Shown here: one piece after another, positions 33,702 to 44,682 of the stretch | How positions within the stretch are numbered: the first letter of the stretch is position 1 | Layout: every line of letters begins with the position of its first letter | Assembly (NCBI GenBank): GCA_030522415.1 | Contig: CM060112.1 | Coordinates: 13,430,001 to 13,494,000 of the forward strand | Direction of reading: 5' to 3' | From: Channallabes apus | Taxonomy: Eukaryota; Chordata; Actinopteri; Siluriformes; Clariidae | Length of the DNA: 64,000 bases | Translations under genes and position numbers: made by a program | The notes under the pieces: generated by a model | The model's input: the letters and a program-made list of their open reading frames with translations, nothing else | What the model was told of the DNA's origin: nothing | Databases searched by the model: none

Positions 33702-34329
33702 AGCCCAATCCCAATTCTATTTTCTACCCCTTCCCCTACCCCTCGCCCCTTCCCCTTGTAACGAAGTGGAAAGGGGAAGGCTTAAAATATTTCCCTTAAG
33801 AAATGGGACACCACTACAACACTGTTATACGTTGTCGCTAGTTCCTAATGTTACATCAGAGGACATGCACCGATGTTTATCAAATGTTCGGCAAACTGCC
33901 GTGCTACTGAACTTTCATATTTGTTTGTAGCATGCAGTAAAGTGTATATGACAGTGTAATATCGTGCAATCGGTGCTATCCACTAGCAAACTTTAGCGAT
34001 TTTTTTGCAAACGTTTTTTTACAGAACATCACCATAAACACAAACAAGATTAAAGGTAAGATACATATAATGAAAACTTGTCATAAAAATCCTTATTAAT
34101 GGCAAAAATTTTTACTTAACATTTTACTTAACATTTATGGGTCTGCTTGCTCGAGTGAGCAGCCATGTTGAAAATTTCGCTTAGCCCTTCGTTTGGAGGG
34201 CTATCTGGCCCTTTCCCTTACCCCTACCCCTCCAACGAAAAGAGAAATGAGACACCCCTACCCCTTCACTTCGCCAAACGGAGGGGTAGGGCTAAGTGTA
34301 GGGGTAAGGGGTAGAATTAGGATTGGGAT
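33702..34329. mobile_element. MITE with CCCAATCCCAATTCTA ends
   Basis: Left arm CCCAATCCCAATTCTA followed by CCCCTTCCCC-type blocks; right arm is the reverse (AGAATTAGGATTGGGAT). TTA at 33699-33701 and 34330-34332 could be a 3-bp target duplication, which would suggest PIF/Harbinger. Additional inverted CCCCTACCCC stretches lie inside. Confidence 0.6.
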
Positions 34330-34334
34330 TTAGT

Positions 34335-34830
34335 GATGGGAAGTTCGAATCATTTTAGTGACTCGGTTCTTTGAATCTCGTTCATCAAAATGAACGCATC
34401 TTTTTTTGAGTCATTTCGTTCATTTGATCAGAAATAAATTTAAATGTTGCGTTTTCAATAAAAGTACCCCCAATACGTCTACACACACAAATTTTGGCTA
34501 TAGTCCCAGTTATTAAAATATTACAATGCAACTAAGGACATATTATAATAAACAGAATGAGTAACTCACCATCATATCTTCAAGTCGTTCTTTCTTTTTA
34601 ATCTATTGCACCGCATAGCGTCTATGGAAGTCACATGACAAAAGTACAAACGACTCGAGACATGAATATAACACGGAGGTTTTGCGATGCTTTGCGCATG
34701 CGCGCCCAATAGAAAATGAACAAATGACTCTCCGAGATACTCGTTCACCTGAGTCATGTTAAAGAGTCGTTCAAAAAGAACGAATCGTTCATAAACGATC
34801 CGTGTGTGCAATGCATGTGTGAACATGTGT
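34335..34830. repeat. Repeat with GAATCATTTTAGTGACTCG / AAAGAGTCGTTC words
   Basis: Contains GTGACTCGGTTC and later GAGTCGTTCAAAAAGAACG in inverted relation, a pattern seen in fish hAT-type repeats; a related fragment occurs near 50308-50350. Limits approximate. Confidence 0.45.
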
Positions 34831-35014
34831 AGAGAGAGGCATTAAATGCGTTTATTATATCAGATGCCTTTAGAGAAAACTACAACAAAAATATATTGTC
34901 ATAACAATGAATAAACTACCTGCCAAAGTAGCTAGTGAGACTAAAGTTATTACTCTCCACAGCCGAATTTTACCCGCATTTGGCGGGTGCCAATGTCAAG
35001 CCCTGATGTATATA

Positions 35015-36623
35015 CAGTGGTGTGAAAAACTATTTGCCCCCTTCCTGATTTCTTATTCTTTTGCATGTTTGTCACACTTAAATATTTCTGCTCATCAAAA
35101 ACCGTTAACTATTAGTCAAAGATAACATAATTGAACACAAAATGCAGTTTTTAAATGAAGGTTTATGTTATTAAGGGAGAAAAAAACTCCAAATCTACAT
35201 GGCCCTGTGTGAAAAAGTGATTGCCCCCTTGTTAAAAAATAACTTAACTGTGGTTTATCACACCTGAGTTCAATTTCTGTAGTCACCCTCAGGCCTGATT
35301 ACTGCCACACCTGTTTCAATCAAGAAATCACTTAAATAGGAGCTACCTGACACAGAGAAGTAGACCAAAAGCACCTCAAAAGCTAGACATCATGCCAAGA
35401 TCCAAAGACATTCAGGAACAAATGAGAACAAAAGTAATTGAGATCTATCAGTCTGGTAAAGGTTATAAAGCCATTTCTAAAGCTTTGGGACTCCAGTGAA
35501 CCACAGTGAGAGCCATTATCCACAAATGGCAAAAACATGGAACAGTGGTGAACCTTCCCAGGAGTGGCCGGCCGACCAAAATTACCCCAAGAGCGCAGAG
35601 ACAACTCATCCAAGAGGCCACAAAAGACCCCAGGACAACATCTAAAGAACTGCAGGCCTCACTTGCCTCAATTAAGGTCAGTGTTCATGACTCCACCATA
35701 AGAAAGAGACTGGGCAAAAACGGCTTTCATGACAGATTTCCAAGGCGCAAACCACTTTTAAGCAAAAAGAACATTAAGGCACGTCTCAATTTTGCCAAAA
35801 AACATCTCAATGATTGCCAAGACTTTTGGGAAAATACCTTGTGGACCGACGAGACAAAAGTTGAACTTTTTGGAAGGTGCATGTCCCGTTACATCTGGCG
35901 TAAAATTAACACAGCATTTCAGAAAAAGAACATCACACCAACAGTAAAATATGGTGGTGGTAGTGTGATGGTCTGGGGTTGTTTTGCTGCTTCAGGACCT
36001 GGAAGGCTTGCTGTGATTGATGGAACCATGAATTCTACTGTCTACCAAAAAATCCTGAAGGAGAATGTCCGGCCATCTGTTCGTCAACTCAAGCTAAAGC
36101 GATCTTGGGTGCTGCAGCAGGACAATGACCCAAAACACACCAGCAAATCCACCTCTGAATGGCTGAAGAAAAACAAAATGAAGACTTTGGAGTGGCCTAG
36201 TCAAAGTCCTGACCTGAATCCTATTGAGATGTTGTGGCATGACCTTAAAAAGGCGGTTCATGCTAGAAAACCCTCAAATAAAGCTGAATTACAACAATTC
36301 TGCAAAGATGAGTGGGCCAAAATTCCTCCAGAGCGCTGTAAAAGACTCGTTGCAAGTTATCGCAAACGCTTGATTGCAGTTATTGGTGGCCCAACCAGTT
36401 ATTAGGTTCAGGGGGCAATTACTTTTTCACACAGGGCCATGTAGGTTTGGATTTTGTTTCTCCCTAAATAATAAAACCCCTCATTTAAAAACTGCATTTT
36501 GTGTTTACTTGTGTTATCTTTGACTAATAGTTAAATGTGTTTGATGATCAGAAACATTTTGTGTGACAAACATGCAAAAGAATAAGAAATCAGGAGGGGG
36601 GCAAATAGTTTTTCACACCACTG
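35015..36623 (+). mobile_element. Tc1 family A, copy 3
   Basis: A 1609-bp element with the same termini as the copies at 18591 and 29738, plus orientation, TA on both sides. Both inverted repeats present. Confidence 0.93.
35392..36405 (+). pseudogene. Tc1 family A transposase, copy 3 (one stop)
   Basis: ATG at 35392. A CGA-to-TGA change at 35497-35499 (arginine after GLQ in the recognition helix) gives a stop in the DNA-binding domain. From there the frame is open for 300 codons to the end, with all three DDE residues ([23 protein letters not shown]). A 9-base deletion near the C-terminus (VIGGPTSY versus [11 protein letters not shown] in copy 1) is probably neutral. This is the least damaged catalytic domain of the three copies. 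Confidence 0.9.
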
Positions 36624-36690
36624 TATATATACATACATATACATACATACATACATCCACACATATGCATACATGTAATATACACATACA
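36624..36690. repeat. TACATACA-type microsatellite
   Basis: Imperfect TACA/TATA repeats. Confidence 0.7.
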
Positions 36691-36850
36691 CACACGTTTG
36701 AAAGAGTGTGTCTACTTTTATACGAATGTATAAAGAATGTCCGCGATTAACGTTGTGCAAAAGGCAATTATGTGCAGTATAGACTGCATAAAGTGTCTTA
36801 GTGACTATAAAGTGACAGTGTGAAAGTGACAGTATAGTGCCTGTGAAGAC

Positions 36851-38180
36851 TTATTGGTCAGTGTTCAGCAGTCTGATGGCCTGGTGGAAGAAGCTGTCCC
36901 TTAGCCTGCTGGTTCGGGACCGGATGCTGCCATACCTCCTGCCTGATGGAAGTAGTTTGAAAATGTTGTGACTGGGGTGACTGGAATCTTTGATGATCCT
37001 CCTCGCTTTCCTCAGGCACCGCTTCCTGTAAATGTCCTGGAGGGAGGGACATTTACTTCCAATTATCCTCTCGGCACACCGCACCACTCTCTGCAGAGCT
37101 TTGCGGTTGTAGGCGGTGCTGTTGCCGTACCAGGTTGTGATGGATCCAGTGAGGATCCTCTCAATGGCACAGCGGTAAAAGGTCCTGAGGATGCGGGGCT
37201 CATGCCAAATCTCTTCAGTCTCCTGAGAAAGAAGAGTCGCTGCTGCGCCTTCTTCACTGTTTTGTCAGTATGAGCTGACCATGTGAGATCCTCTGTAATA
37301 TGAACACCCAGGAAATGGAAGCTGCTCACTCTCTCCACAGCAGCTCCGTTGATGATGTTGGGGGAATGTACACCTCTACACCTCCGGAAGTCCACTATCA
37401 GCTATTTGGTCTTTCCGACATTGAGGGAGAGATTGTTCTCCTGGCACCAATGTGTGAGAGCTCTGACCTCCTCCCTGTATGCTGTCTCATCACCATTGGT
37501 GATAAGACCCACCACTGTTGTGTCGTCCGCAAACCACAATGATGTTGGAGCTGCTAGTGGCCGTGCAGTCGTATGTGTAGAGTGAATACAGTAGAGGGCT
37601 CAGTACACACCCCTGTGGAGCACCAGTGTTCATTATGACGGAGGATGAGGTGATACTGCCCAGTCTGACCATCTGGCGTTTGTCGGACAGGAAAGTTGAG
37701 AATCCAGCTGCAGAGAGAGCTGCTCTATCCTAGATCTTGTAGTTTCCTGTTCAGCTTCGAGAGAACGATGGTGTAGAATGCAGAGCTATAATCTACAAGC
37801 AGCATTCTCACATACATGTCTTTCTTCTCCAGGTGGGTGAGGGCAGTATGTAGAGTCAGGGCTATGGCGTCATCAGTGGACCTGTTGTGGTGGTATGCGA
37901 ACTGTAGCAGGTCCAGTGAGTTCGGCAGCGCAGAGCAGATGAAGTTTCTGACAAGCCTCTCAAAGCATTTGCTCATGATGGGGGTCAGGGCTACTGGTCG
38001 CCAGTCGTTCAGGGATGTGATGGTGGAGGATTTGGGTACAGGGACAATGATGGCCGTTTTGAAGCAGGCTGGTACTACAGACAGAGAGAGGGAGAGGTTG
38101 AAGATGTTCATGAACACTCCAGCCAGCTGAGCCGCACATGATTTAAGGCCCTGCCGGGGATTCCGTCAGGACCATCGGCT
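36851..38180 (-). pseudogene. L2 reverse transcriptase and C-terminus (copy c)
   Basis: RT blocks in order on the minus strand: [14 protein letters not shown] (about 38195-38155), [60 protein letters not shown] (first Asp), NTGAPQGCVLSPLLYSLYTYDC. The FADD codons (TTTGCGGACGAC, near 37530) are present but one frame away because of an indel just before them. The thumb block SFHFLGVHITEDLTW and VVRCAERIIGSKCPSLQDIY follow, with SFFHQAIRLL at the end. Several frame changes; inactive. Confidence 0.8.
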
Positions 38181-38190
38181 TTGCGTGCGT

Positions 38191-38850
38191 TCACCTGTCT
38201 GAAGCAGAATGGAGCAGAAGCAGAATGGAGCGATGATCTGGTTGGCCGAATGGGGCGAGGGGGAGGGCTTTGTACGCATTCCGGAATGAAGTGTAGCAGT
38301 GGTCGAGCAGCCGCTCTCCTCGTGTGTTGAACTGAATGTGTTGGTGGAGTTTTGGTAAAACTTTCCTCAAGTTGGCTTTGTTAAAGTCTCCAGTCGTGAT
38401 AAACGACACCTCTGGGTGCGCGGTTTCCTGACTGCTGATCGCGCTGTACAGTTCCCCGTGCGCTCGGTCAGTGTCGGCTTGTGGGGGAATATAAACAGCC
38501 GTAATGATGACTGCTGAAAATTTCCTCGGTAGCCAGAATGGCCGACACATAAGCATCAGAAACTCCAGGTCCGGTGAGCAAAAGGACTTTATTGGGTGCA
38601 CGTTTGCATAATCACACCAGGAGTTGTTGATCATGAAGCACACGCCGCCGCCTTTGCTTTTTTCAGTTAGCTCCCGCGACCTGTCTGCGCAGTGCACGAA
38701 GAATCCTGGTAGCTGGGATCGCGGAGTCCGGTATCTTGTCTGACAACCAGGTTTCCGTAAGGCAGATCACGCAGCAGTCCTGCGTCTCTCGCTGGAATGA
38801 AATTCGTGCCCGAAGTTAGCAAAGTTTGTTCTCCAGAGACTGCACGTTAG
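38191..38850 (-). pseudogene. L2 endonuclease domain (copy c)
   Basis: Blocks ICLTETWLS (catalytic Glu, about 38745), GGGVCFMINNSWCDYAN, VYIPPQADTDR, ITTGDFNKANL, GERLLDHCY and FGQPDHRSILL (terminal Asp-His). It spans at least two frames; the NVQSLENK start lies near 38840. The domain is complete in outline but joined to the RT part by a deletion. Confidence 0.8.
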
Positions 38851-38892
38851 TCAGTAATAAGCTGGGGAGTGGTGGTCTGTTAGTGTGCCGTC

Positions 38893-39192
38893 TCAGTCAA
38901 ACCAAAACGCCGGATCTTCTGCCTCTACGCCAGCGTTTGCACGTTCCAGGAAACCAGGACAAAGGCGTCTCGGACGAGATGGATTGGGGGTTTGTGAATG
39001 GAGGATCTGTGTTCCAAAACCTGAACTTCGGGAAACGGTAAGAAAGTCTCTTATATCCAGTAAGGTTTGGCGATTATAAACAAAAAGACATAATGAGTTA
39101 CTAGTAAGAAAATAAAATAAAAATTGAATTAGACACAAAAAAACACTATTGCTTGACGGAGCTTGCGACGAGGCTGCCATACTCGGCGCCAT
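38893..39192 (-). pseudogene. L2 ORF2 start (copy c)
   Basis: ATG at 39192-39190 reading MAPSMAASSQAPSS, then a hydrophobic stretch (about residues 17-38) and YNRQTLLDIRDFL. A basic, proline-rich region with PRRLCPGFLERANAGVEA follows. This is the usual N-terminal extension of fish L2-type ORF2 before the endonuclease. The frame stops at 38893, where a frame change precedes the endonuclease. Confidence 0.6.
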
Positions 39193-39239
39193 CTTGAAAG
39201 TAAACAACCATAACCCACGTTAAAAAAATTTTTTTATCT

Positions 39240-40147
39240 AAGCTAAAAAAATTATTTTGCGTCTATTTTAGGGCTGCCTAAAATCAAGTGATCAAGTGAT
39301 GCTCTGCGTCAAAACAAGAAGCGCAAAGAAAATTTCATTAGAAGTTAAAAATCCATTTTCTCTCTCCCTCTCTGTTTCAGCCTGTGTGAGCTTATGTGTG
39401 TGCGGCTAGTAATTTAACACCGTGCCTAGGGGTCAGTTTCTGTGAGGAACACACGCACACACTCGCGTGTGAGAGAGAGAGAGTGTGTGTGTGTGACCAC
39501 ACACACACAAACACACTCTCTCTCGAGCGCGTTTAGAGAGTGTGTGTGTGTGTGTGAAACAGACACACACACACAAACTCTGCTCTTTTCAAAGATAACG
39601 TGCGGTTCATTTGTTTGTTTTACTTTACAGCAGCGATTCCGTTATTAAGCGCTCACACGGGTGTCTTAGAGATGTTCCTTGTTAATTTTTTAGACAAAAC
39701 AGTCTTTCCGTTAATGTGTGTTTATGTGAAATTCAAATAAAGGTTTACTGCGTAATAAACCTTACTAATAAAGGTTTACAAGAAGGTTAAAAATCCATTT
39801 TCTCCCTAAGCCTCTCTTATGTGTGTGCGAACGCGTTGATACACTTGGTATCATACACTCTCTCTCGGGATGGGAGGGGCTACACACAGCGTGAAACGCT
39901 TAAACGGAAACACTTATCTGACCGGATTTCTTTTTACTTTTTAAAAAAGGTAAAGTGCAGGTTAATTTGTTTCATTTTTACTTTATATTTTGTGTTAATT
40001 ATTTTTATGTATTTATTTTTTTGGGCTGTGGAACGAATAATTTGAGTTTCCATTATTTCTTATGGGAAAATTTAATTTGGTTATGAGTGTTTTGGAATAC
40101 GAGCCCGCTTCCGGAACGAATTATGCTCGTAATCCGAGGTTTCACTG
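39240..40147 (-). mobile_element. MITE family D, copy 1
   Basis: The right end reads CGTAATCCGAGGTTTCACTG followed by TA, the reverse of CAGTGAAACCTCGGATTACG. A related terminus (CAGTGGAACCTTGGATTGCG) starts copy 2 at 44005. Inside are GT/GA/CA microsatellite blocks (39470-39570) and an internally repeated TTAAAAATCCATTTTCT (39344 and 39784). TA flanks suggest a Tc1/mariner-like class. The left end is unclear. No ORF. Confidence 0.55.
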
Positions 40148-40279
40148 TACTTGATACGTATAACATACGTTTATCAAGTCAAATTTATTCATTTATTTTC
40201 TGCTTGTCTCGTCTTACGAGCAGAAAATAAATGAATAAATTTGACTTGATAAACGTATGTTATACGTATCAAGTACAGT
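40144..40279. repeat. Perfect 61-bp inverted repeat (palindrome)
   Basis: Arm 40144-40204 and arm 40219-40279 are exact reverse complements over 61 bases with a 14-base centre. The arms begin ACTGTACTTGATACG and end in TTTATTTTCTGCT. The left arm overlaps the very end of MITE D copy 1. A single strand could form a long, perfectly paired hairpin. Confidence 0.95.
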
Positions 40280-40289
40280 ACAGTACAGC

Positions 40290-42591
40290 TCGCAAACCGG
40301 GTTACTCGCAATCAGACGTTCCACCTTGGATTTTCAACTACAATAGTCACAATTACACACTAAAAACTTGTGTGCAAAAGGGTCTGCAGGGTAACACAAG
40401 GCACAGGCTATTATAGGCACAGGCTCACCCCAAAAAAATTGCTGGAAGATTAGAAAACAATTAGCTCTTTTTATTGTTTTAGTTTTTTTTGTTTTGTTTG
40501 TCCATGATATTTTCAGATTTGTGGCTGACAGAAATTAAACTTAATGAGCTCTTCTACAATTCTATAGTAGCATATCCACCTCAAGGTTCTTTTCTGCTCA
40601 CCACTGTAATACTGTAGTGATTATTTAATTACTATATCCTTCCTTGCTGTACAAAACAATCTACCCATTTCCCTCTAACTCTTATCAATGAGGCATCACC
40701 TACAGAATTGTTACTCCCTCTAAGTTTTTGTTGTTTCATGAAATTCTGTGCAAATTAAAGAGACTGGTGTTCATGACATTTCCAGGAGATTAACAGGTTT
40801 TCAAATACACAAGCCCTTCTTGTACCAACATTAATTTCATAATTAAAATCACCGAGATCACATGCTTTGTTAATTCTGATGGTCATTTTAACTAATGCTC
40901 TTGATTTGTATCTGCATGATTTTAATATGCTCCTAATAAAGCATTAGCTCTGCCCCATATGTATGATCATATACTGAGGATTTCATGCACTCAAAAATCA
41001 TGAGTTTGCTTTTGAGTAAACAGCTGTTTGAGTAAATAAGGCTCTGCCTCTGTAAATGTGATTGACTTGTAACTACCTCATTGTCAAATAGACACTTGCA
41101 GATTATGCAGTATAATTAGTATATATGTAGTATACTAAGTTTCTGTTCAGATCTTCAGTTCTACTAATTCCTCCTGTACATGCAAACCTTACACATCTCA
41201 AAAACATTTGTAACATTGTTTGTGTTATCTCCAAGATGCAGCAGGGGAGCTTGTAAGTTTATTTTGGAGCCTTTCAAAGTGAGATTTTTGGCATTCAATT
41301 TGCTGAACCACACAGCAGGGAACCAATCGTACTTGGCCTTGAAGAAAGCAGGGGGATTATTTTGGACTTTTGTTCAGTTAGGCAGCCTTTCTTGTCAGAC
41401 CTTTGAGTATACCTCCTAAGCAGGACATATATTTTTCAGCTGCTCTACCAGATGGTGAAGCTTGTTTTTGTCAGATGATGCCAACTTGTTCCAGATTTAT
41501 TTGTAGATGATACTTATTTACAATGTCCCAACAAGCATCGCAATAAACATTTTGGTCCTTTTTTGTTTTTCTTTGTTTAACCAAAAGTTTTTTTAAGCAA
41601 TTCATCAATAATTAGAGCAACATATTAGCATGAATTGCGTGATATTATAAGATTAGGAAAAATGCTCAGTACCATAACTCAACAGAATTTCAAAGTGCTA
41701 TCATATAAATAGCACTGACTCTTTCTTTTTACCATAATCCTTTTATTTTAAAAAAATAGCCATTTGTTTCCCTTATAAACACAAGGTAAATCAATTATAT
41801 TTAGTAAAAGCTTTGTTTTAGGCAATATGAGGAGTATACTCTTGTAGTACACTGGGGTCTCATAATGTGATGTGATGGACAAACACCTACAAAGAAACTC
41901 ATGAGACGCAGAGTAAACCTGAATGTGTGAAAGTTTGTATCTTATGTCAGTCTGTCATTCCCAGATAATGTTCTTTTTGCTCTTTTACTCACATGACATG
42001 GGCTCTACAAAACAGAGATAAAAACAGAGCACATTGGTAGTCATTTCCTGCAAACTGCATTCCTTTTAACACACACTGTGAAAAATTTACCTCAAGACAA
42101 GGCCAAAGTGCAAAGTCCACATTGCTAATCAATCTCTATATTGTAGAGATAGAAGTAGCAAAATTTTTCGACACTTGCATAACTCTTGTGAATATATGCC
42201 TAATGTATAGCTACACTTTCTGCATTTAAGTTGTCTAGATGAATATGCTTAGTCTCAAAATGTATATAAAAAAAATACTGGGGTCAAACCAATGCTTTCC
42301 TTATCACCAGACTAAACTGCTGACACCATCATTCTTTGCGTATAGGGCGTGAAATCCGAAAATATGCACAATTTGAATTGGCCTACCTGTATGTAAACGT
42401 CAAGCAGCTCAACTCAACAATTATTAGACCAAATTTTGATTTAAAATTCGCTAGGACGTCAACAAGGCAAGCATAATTACTTTGTACTTTATATATGTAT
42501 AAAGTACAAAATAATTATGCTCGTACACTTTTATACAATACTTTTGCCCTCAGCATTAAAGGTCTGCACTGAAGCAAAATCAGTCACTCAC
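40290..42591 (-). other. igfbp2: Probable igfbp2 intron 1 (part)
   Basis: Non-coding, AT-rich and comparatively poor in recognisable transposons. It follows the exon 1 splice donor at 42591-42590 on the minus strand. No second exon (linker or thyroglobulin domain with a CWCV motif) was seen here. A 20-bp near-perfect hairpin lies at 42472-42519. Confidence 0.5.
42472..42519. repeat. Short hairpin in intron 1
   Basis: Arms CATAATTACTTTGTACTTTA (42472-42491) and TAAAGTACAAAATAATTATG (42500-42519) pair with one mismatch around an 8-base loop. About 75 bases inside the intron from the donor. Confidence 0.75.
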
Positions 42592-42943
42592 CGCTTAGTT
42601 CAGCGCTCCCCGTGCTGGGCTCTGCGTCTGCTTTGAGCGCGCATCGACCGAGGCCACGCACTAGCTGCTCTAGCGGCAGCTCGGAGTTCGGCTCGGGGTA
42701 ACAGCGCAGGCCGCTGGCGCAGCGCGGTGTGTACACACCACATAACTCTCCGACCCGGCGTGCACATACAGGGCAGCAACCGCAGCCCGGTTCACGCACG
42801 ATCTCACCGCAGCTCTCAGCAGTGAGAGCGGGACAAGCCGCCTGGCGCTCGGCGCTGCAGCTTGGGCAGCGGAACGCGAGCTCTGTACGCGTGACGTCCG
42901 CAAATGCAACCAACAGCAGCAGCTCCAGCAATACAGGCGACAT
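42592..42943 (-). CDS. igfbp2: Insulin-like growth factor binding protein 2, exon 1
   Basis: Secreted carrier that binds IGF-I and IGF-II in blood and extracellular space and controls their access to the receptor. Exon 1 encodes 117 residues plus one base. The signal peptide is about residues 1-20 ([20 protein letters not shown]). The N-terminal IGF-binding domain has all 12 conserved cysteines, including the IGFBP signature [23 protein letters not shown] and SELPLEQLV are the phrases that mark IGFBP-2 rather than IGFBP-3 or -5. I chose the ATG at 42943 because it precedes the signal peptide; the frame is open further upstream but that part is not conserved-looking. The exon ends at a good donor (AGCG|GTGAGTG). 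Paralogue a or b cannot be decided. Exons 2-4 lie outside or were not recognised. Confidence 0.93.
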
Positions 42944-43135
42944 TGTAGTTGGGTATTTTAAAGTGCCCTTCTTTCGCTCTTTATCTGAAGCTAAACATAA
43001 TGTTAACAGAAACGCAGACAGGTGAAATATAACAACTTGGCTTCTGCTCGCTGGCCAATCGGGGCTCATGTAGCGCTGACACAACACAACACAACAGCCT
43101 GAGAGGAACCTGCGCATCTGGGTCAATACAGAAAT
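42944..43135 (-). promoter_or_regulatory. igfbp2: Probable igfbp2 promoter and 5' UTR
   Basis: Directly upstream of the start codon. A CCAAT box (plus 43055-43059) and a TATA-like TTATATTT on the minus strand (plus 43025-43032) are spaced about 25 bases apart, which would place a start site near 43000. The exon and promoter region is much richer in CpG than its surroundings (42590-43090), as in a CpG island. Positions are inferred from motifs only. Confidence 0.5.
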
Positions 43136-43281
43136 GCGCGCAAGCTGCTCCTTTTCCTAACGATCATTGTAGACAGAAATATGCAGGCAAGTGATTATGA
43201 CTCCCGCAAATCTGTACACGTTTGCATGCCCTGATTTGAACTTAACACTGATAAAATCTCTGAGGCAGAAAAAGAAAATGA

Positions 43282-43298
43282 GGGGGGGGGGGGGGGGG
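43282..43298. repeat. G17 homopolymer
   Basis: Seventeen consecutive G on the plus strand (C17 on the igfbp2 strand), about 340 bases upstream of the start codon, followed at about 43328-43345 by a long A run. Confidence 0.9.
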
Positions 43299-43354
43299 TG
43301 TAAACAGATAAATAGGAAGCTGCATTGTAAAAAAAAAAAAAAAAAGATTCTCGC

Positions 43355-43640
43355 AAAATTAACGGTAAAAAAAACTGGCAGCTGTGGTTGCCAGGTAACA
43401 TTTCTACTGTATTTTACAGTAGATTTCTAAGGTAAAATACAAGGTAAAGGTATACAGTAGGTGAACTGTAAAAATTACATTAAAACGTGCAACTGTGATT
43501 ACAAGAATACTTAAAAAAATACGATAGAAAATGTTATGGTTGCATATACTTAAAGGTGAACTGTAAATATATGGTAAAACTATCAGCTTTGGTTGCCAGA
43601 AATCTACTGTAAAAAGTATCCATATACACTTAAATAACAA
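43355..43640. repeat. TTTACAGTA / GGTTGCCAG repeat
   Basis: Repeats the words TGGTTGCCAG, TACTGTATTTTACAGTAG and ACTGTAAA in direct and inverted form, as in a short fish MITE. Non-coding. Confidence 0.55.
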
Positions 43641-43704
43641 CAAACTAACATTGGAGTAATTTTTTTTTAAATTAAAATAACACAAATGTTGTTAATACAG
43701 TTGT

Positions 43705-44003
43705 TGGACAACCAGTGCCGGCCTGTCCTACAGGTAATACAGGCGATTGCCTGGGGCCCTGCCTTACAAGGGCACTGCACACATTATTAAAAGTATTTTC
43801 TTCTCACCACCATAGAACGCGAATCCATAAACATATCAGTGTACAACACATGGTTCCATTAAACATAATACAATTCACAACAATGGTGATTTGTACATGA
43901 CATATAATTAATACATGACAAATTGCCGGGAACGATAACAACTACAAAACAACAGAATAAATAAAAGCATAAAATATTAGAAACAGACACAGAAGCACCA
44001 CAT
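43705..44003. other. Repeat piece with GCCGGCCTGTCC, otherwise unassigned
   Basis: CAGTGCCGGCCTGTCC followed by GGGGCCCTGCC resembles the end of a fish hAT-type repeat; the remainder is AT-rich with no gene. Confidence 0.35.
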
Positions 44004-44004
44004 A

Positions 44005-44236
44005 CAGTGGAACCTTGGATTGCGAGCATAATTCCTTCCGGAAGCATGCTTGTTTATCAAAACACTCATATATCAAAGTGAATTTCCCCCATAAAAAATA
44101 ATGAAAAATAAATATCTAAAATTAATTATAATAAAATATTAAGTAAAAATAAAGTATAACTCATACAAATATAAAGTAAAAATAAAACAAATAAACCTGC
44201 ACTTTACCTTTGAGTATTTTTGTGCGTACACACACT

Positions 44237-44286
<50 letters not shown>

Positions 44287-44680
44287 CTTATTTGAGAGGA
44301 GAGAGGGCTACTGTGTGGGACGAATTTCACACACACTAACGGAAGCACTGCTTTATCACAAAACTTCTTTAATAAGGAGCCTCTCTAATGACACTCGAGT
44401 GCGCACACACTAATGGAATCACTGCTGTAAACTAAAAAAAAAAAATTAACCTGCACTTTACATTTGAAAAGAATCGCGACAGAGCAGTGTTTTCGTTAGA
44501 GTGTATGTATGCCTGGGTGTATGAAGGCGAGAGAAGGAGGGAGGACGCACACATTCTCTAATGACACTCGCGCATGCACACACACATCAGTGCTTTTTGA
44601 CAGAGAGAGAGAGAAAGTCGATTTTTAACAAGAAACCTCTCGAATGATACTTTGCTTTTGCTTTTACGCTTTATGTAATC
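44005..44680 (+). mobile_element. MITE family D, copy 2
   Basis: Starts CAGTGGAACCTTGGATTGCG after a TA. Internal parts with AATAAGGAGCCTCTCTAATG and GTGTGTG repeats parallel those at 39240-40147 and 58810-59170. The right end is lost where a Harbinger fragment begins. No ORF. Confidence 0.5.
44239..44281. repeat. GT microsatellite
   Basis: About 20 GT units inside MITE D copy 2. Confidence 0.95.
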
Positions 44681-44682
44681 GG

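Larger units (their letters stand above)
32204..35005. mobile_element. hAT-type non-autonomous element hosting several insertions
   Basis: Left end CAGGGCATGACATTAAC, right end CCAATGTCAAGCCCTG: inverted and hAT-like. Flanking bases are TA-rich and similar on both sides. It has been split by at least two dated insertions (32434-33245 and 33702-34329) and probably a third around 34335-34830. No transposase remains. Confidence 0.65.
36691..39207 (-). mobile_element. L2/Rex1-like LINE copy c, 5' end present, internal deletion
   Basis: On the minus strand: a start region with an AAGATGGCG start context (39192), endonuclease, then reverse transcriptase and a 3' UTR. Between endonuclease (ending near 38205) and RT fingers (starting near 38180) about 0.6 kb present in copy b is missing, with a duplicated CAGAATGGAGC word at the junction. 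Further frameshifts occur. Its 3' UTR differs from copy b, so it is a different subfamily. Confidence 0.8.

Noticed and set aside
42944..43126. In-frame extension of the igfbp2 ORF by about 61 codons upstream of 42943
   Set aside because: The ATG at 42943 starts a clear signal peptide; the upstream part overlaps the CCAAT and TATA-like motifs and does not look like a signal sequence.
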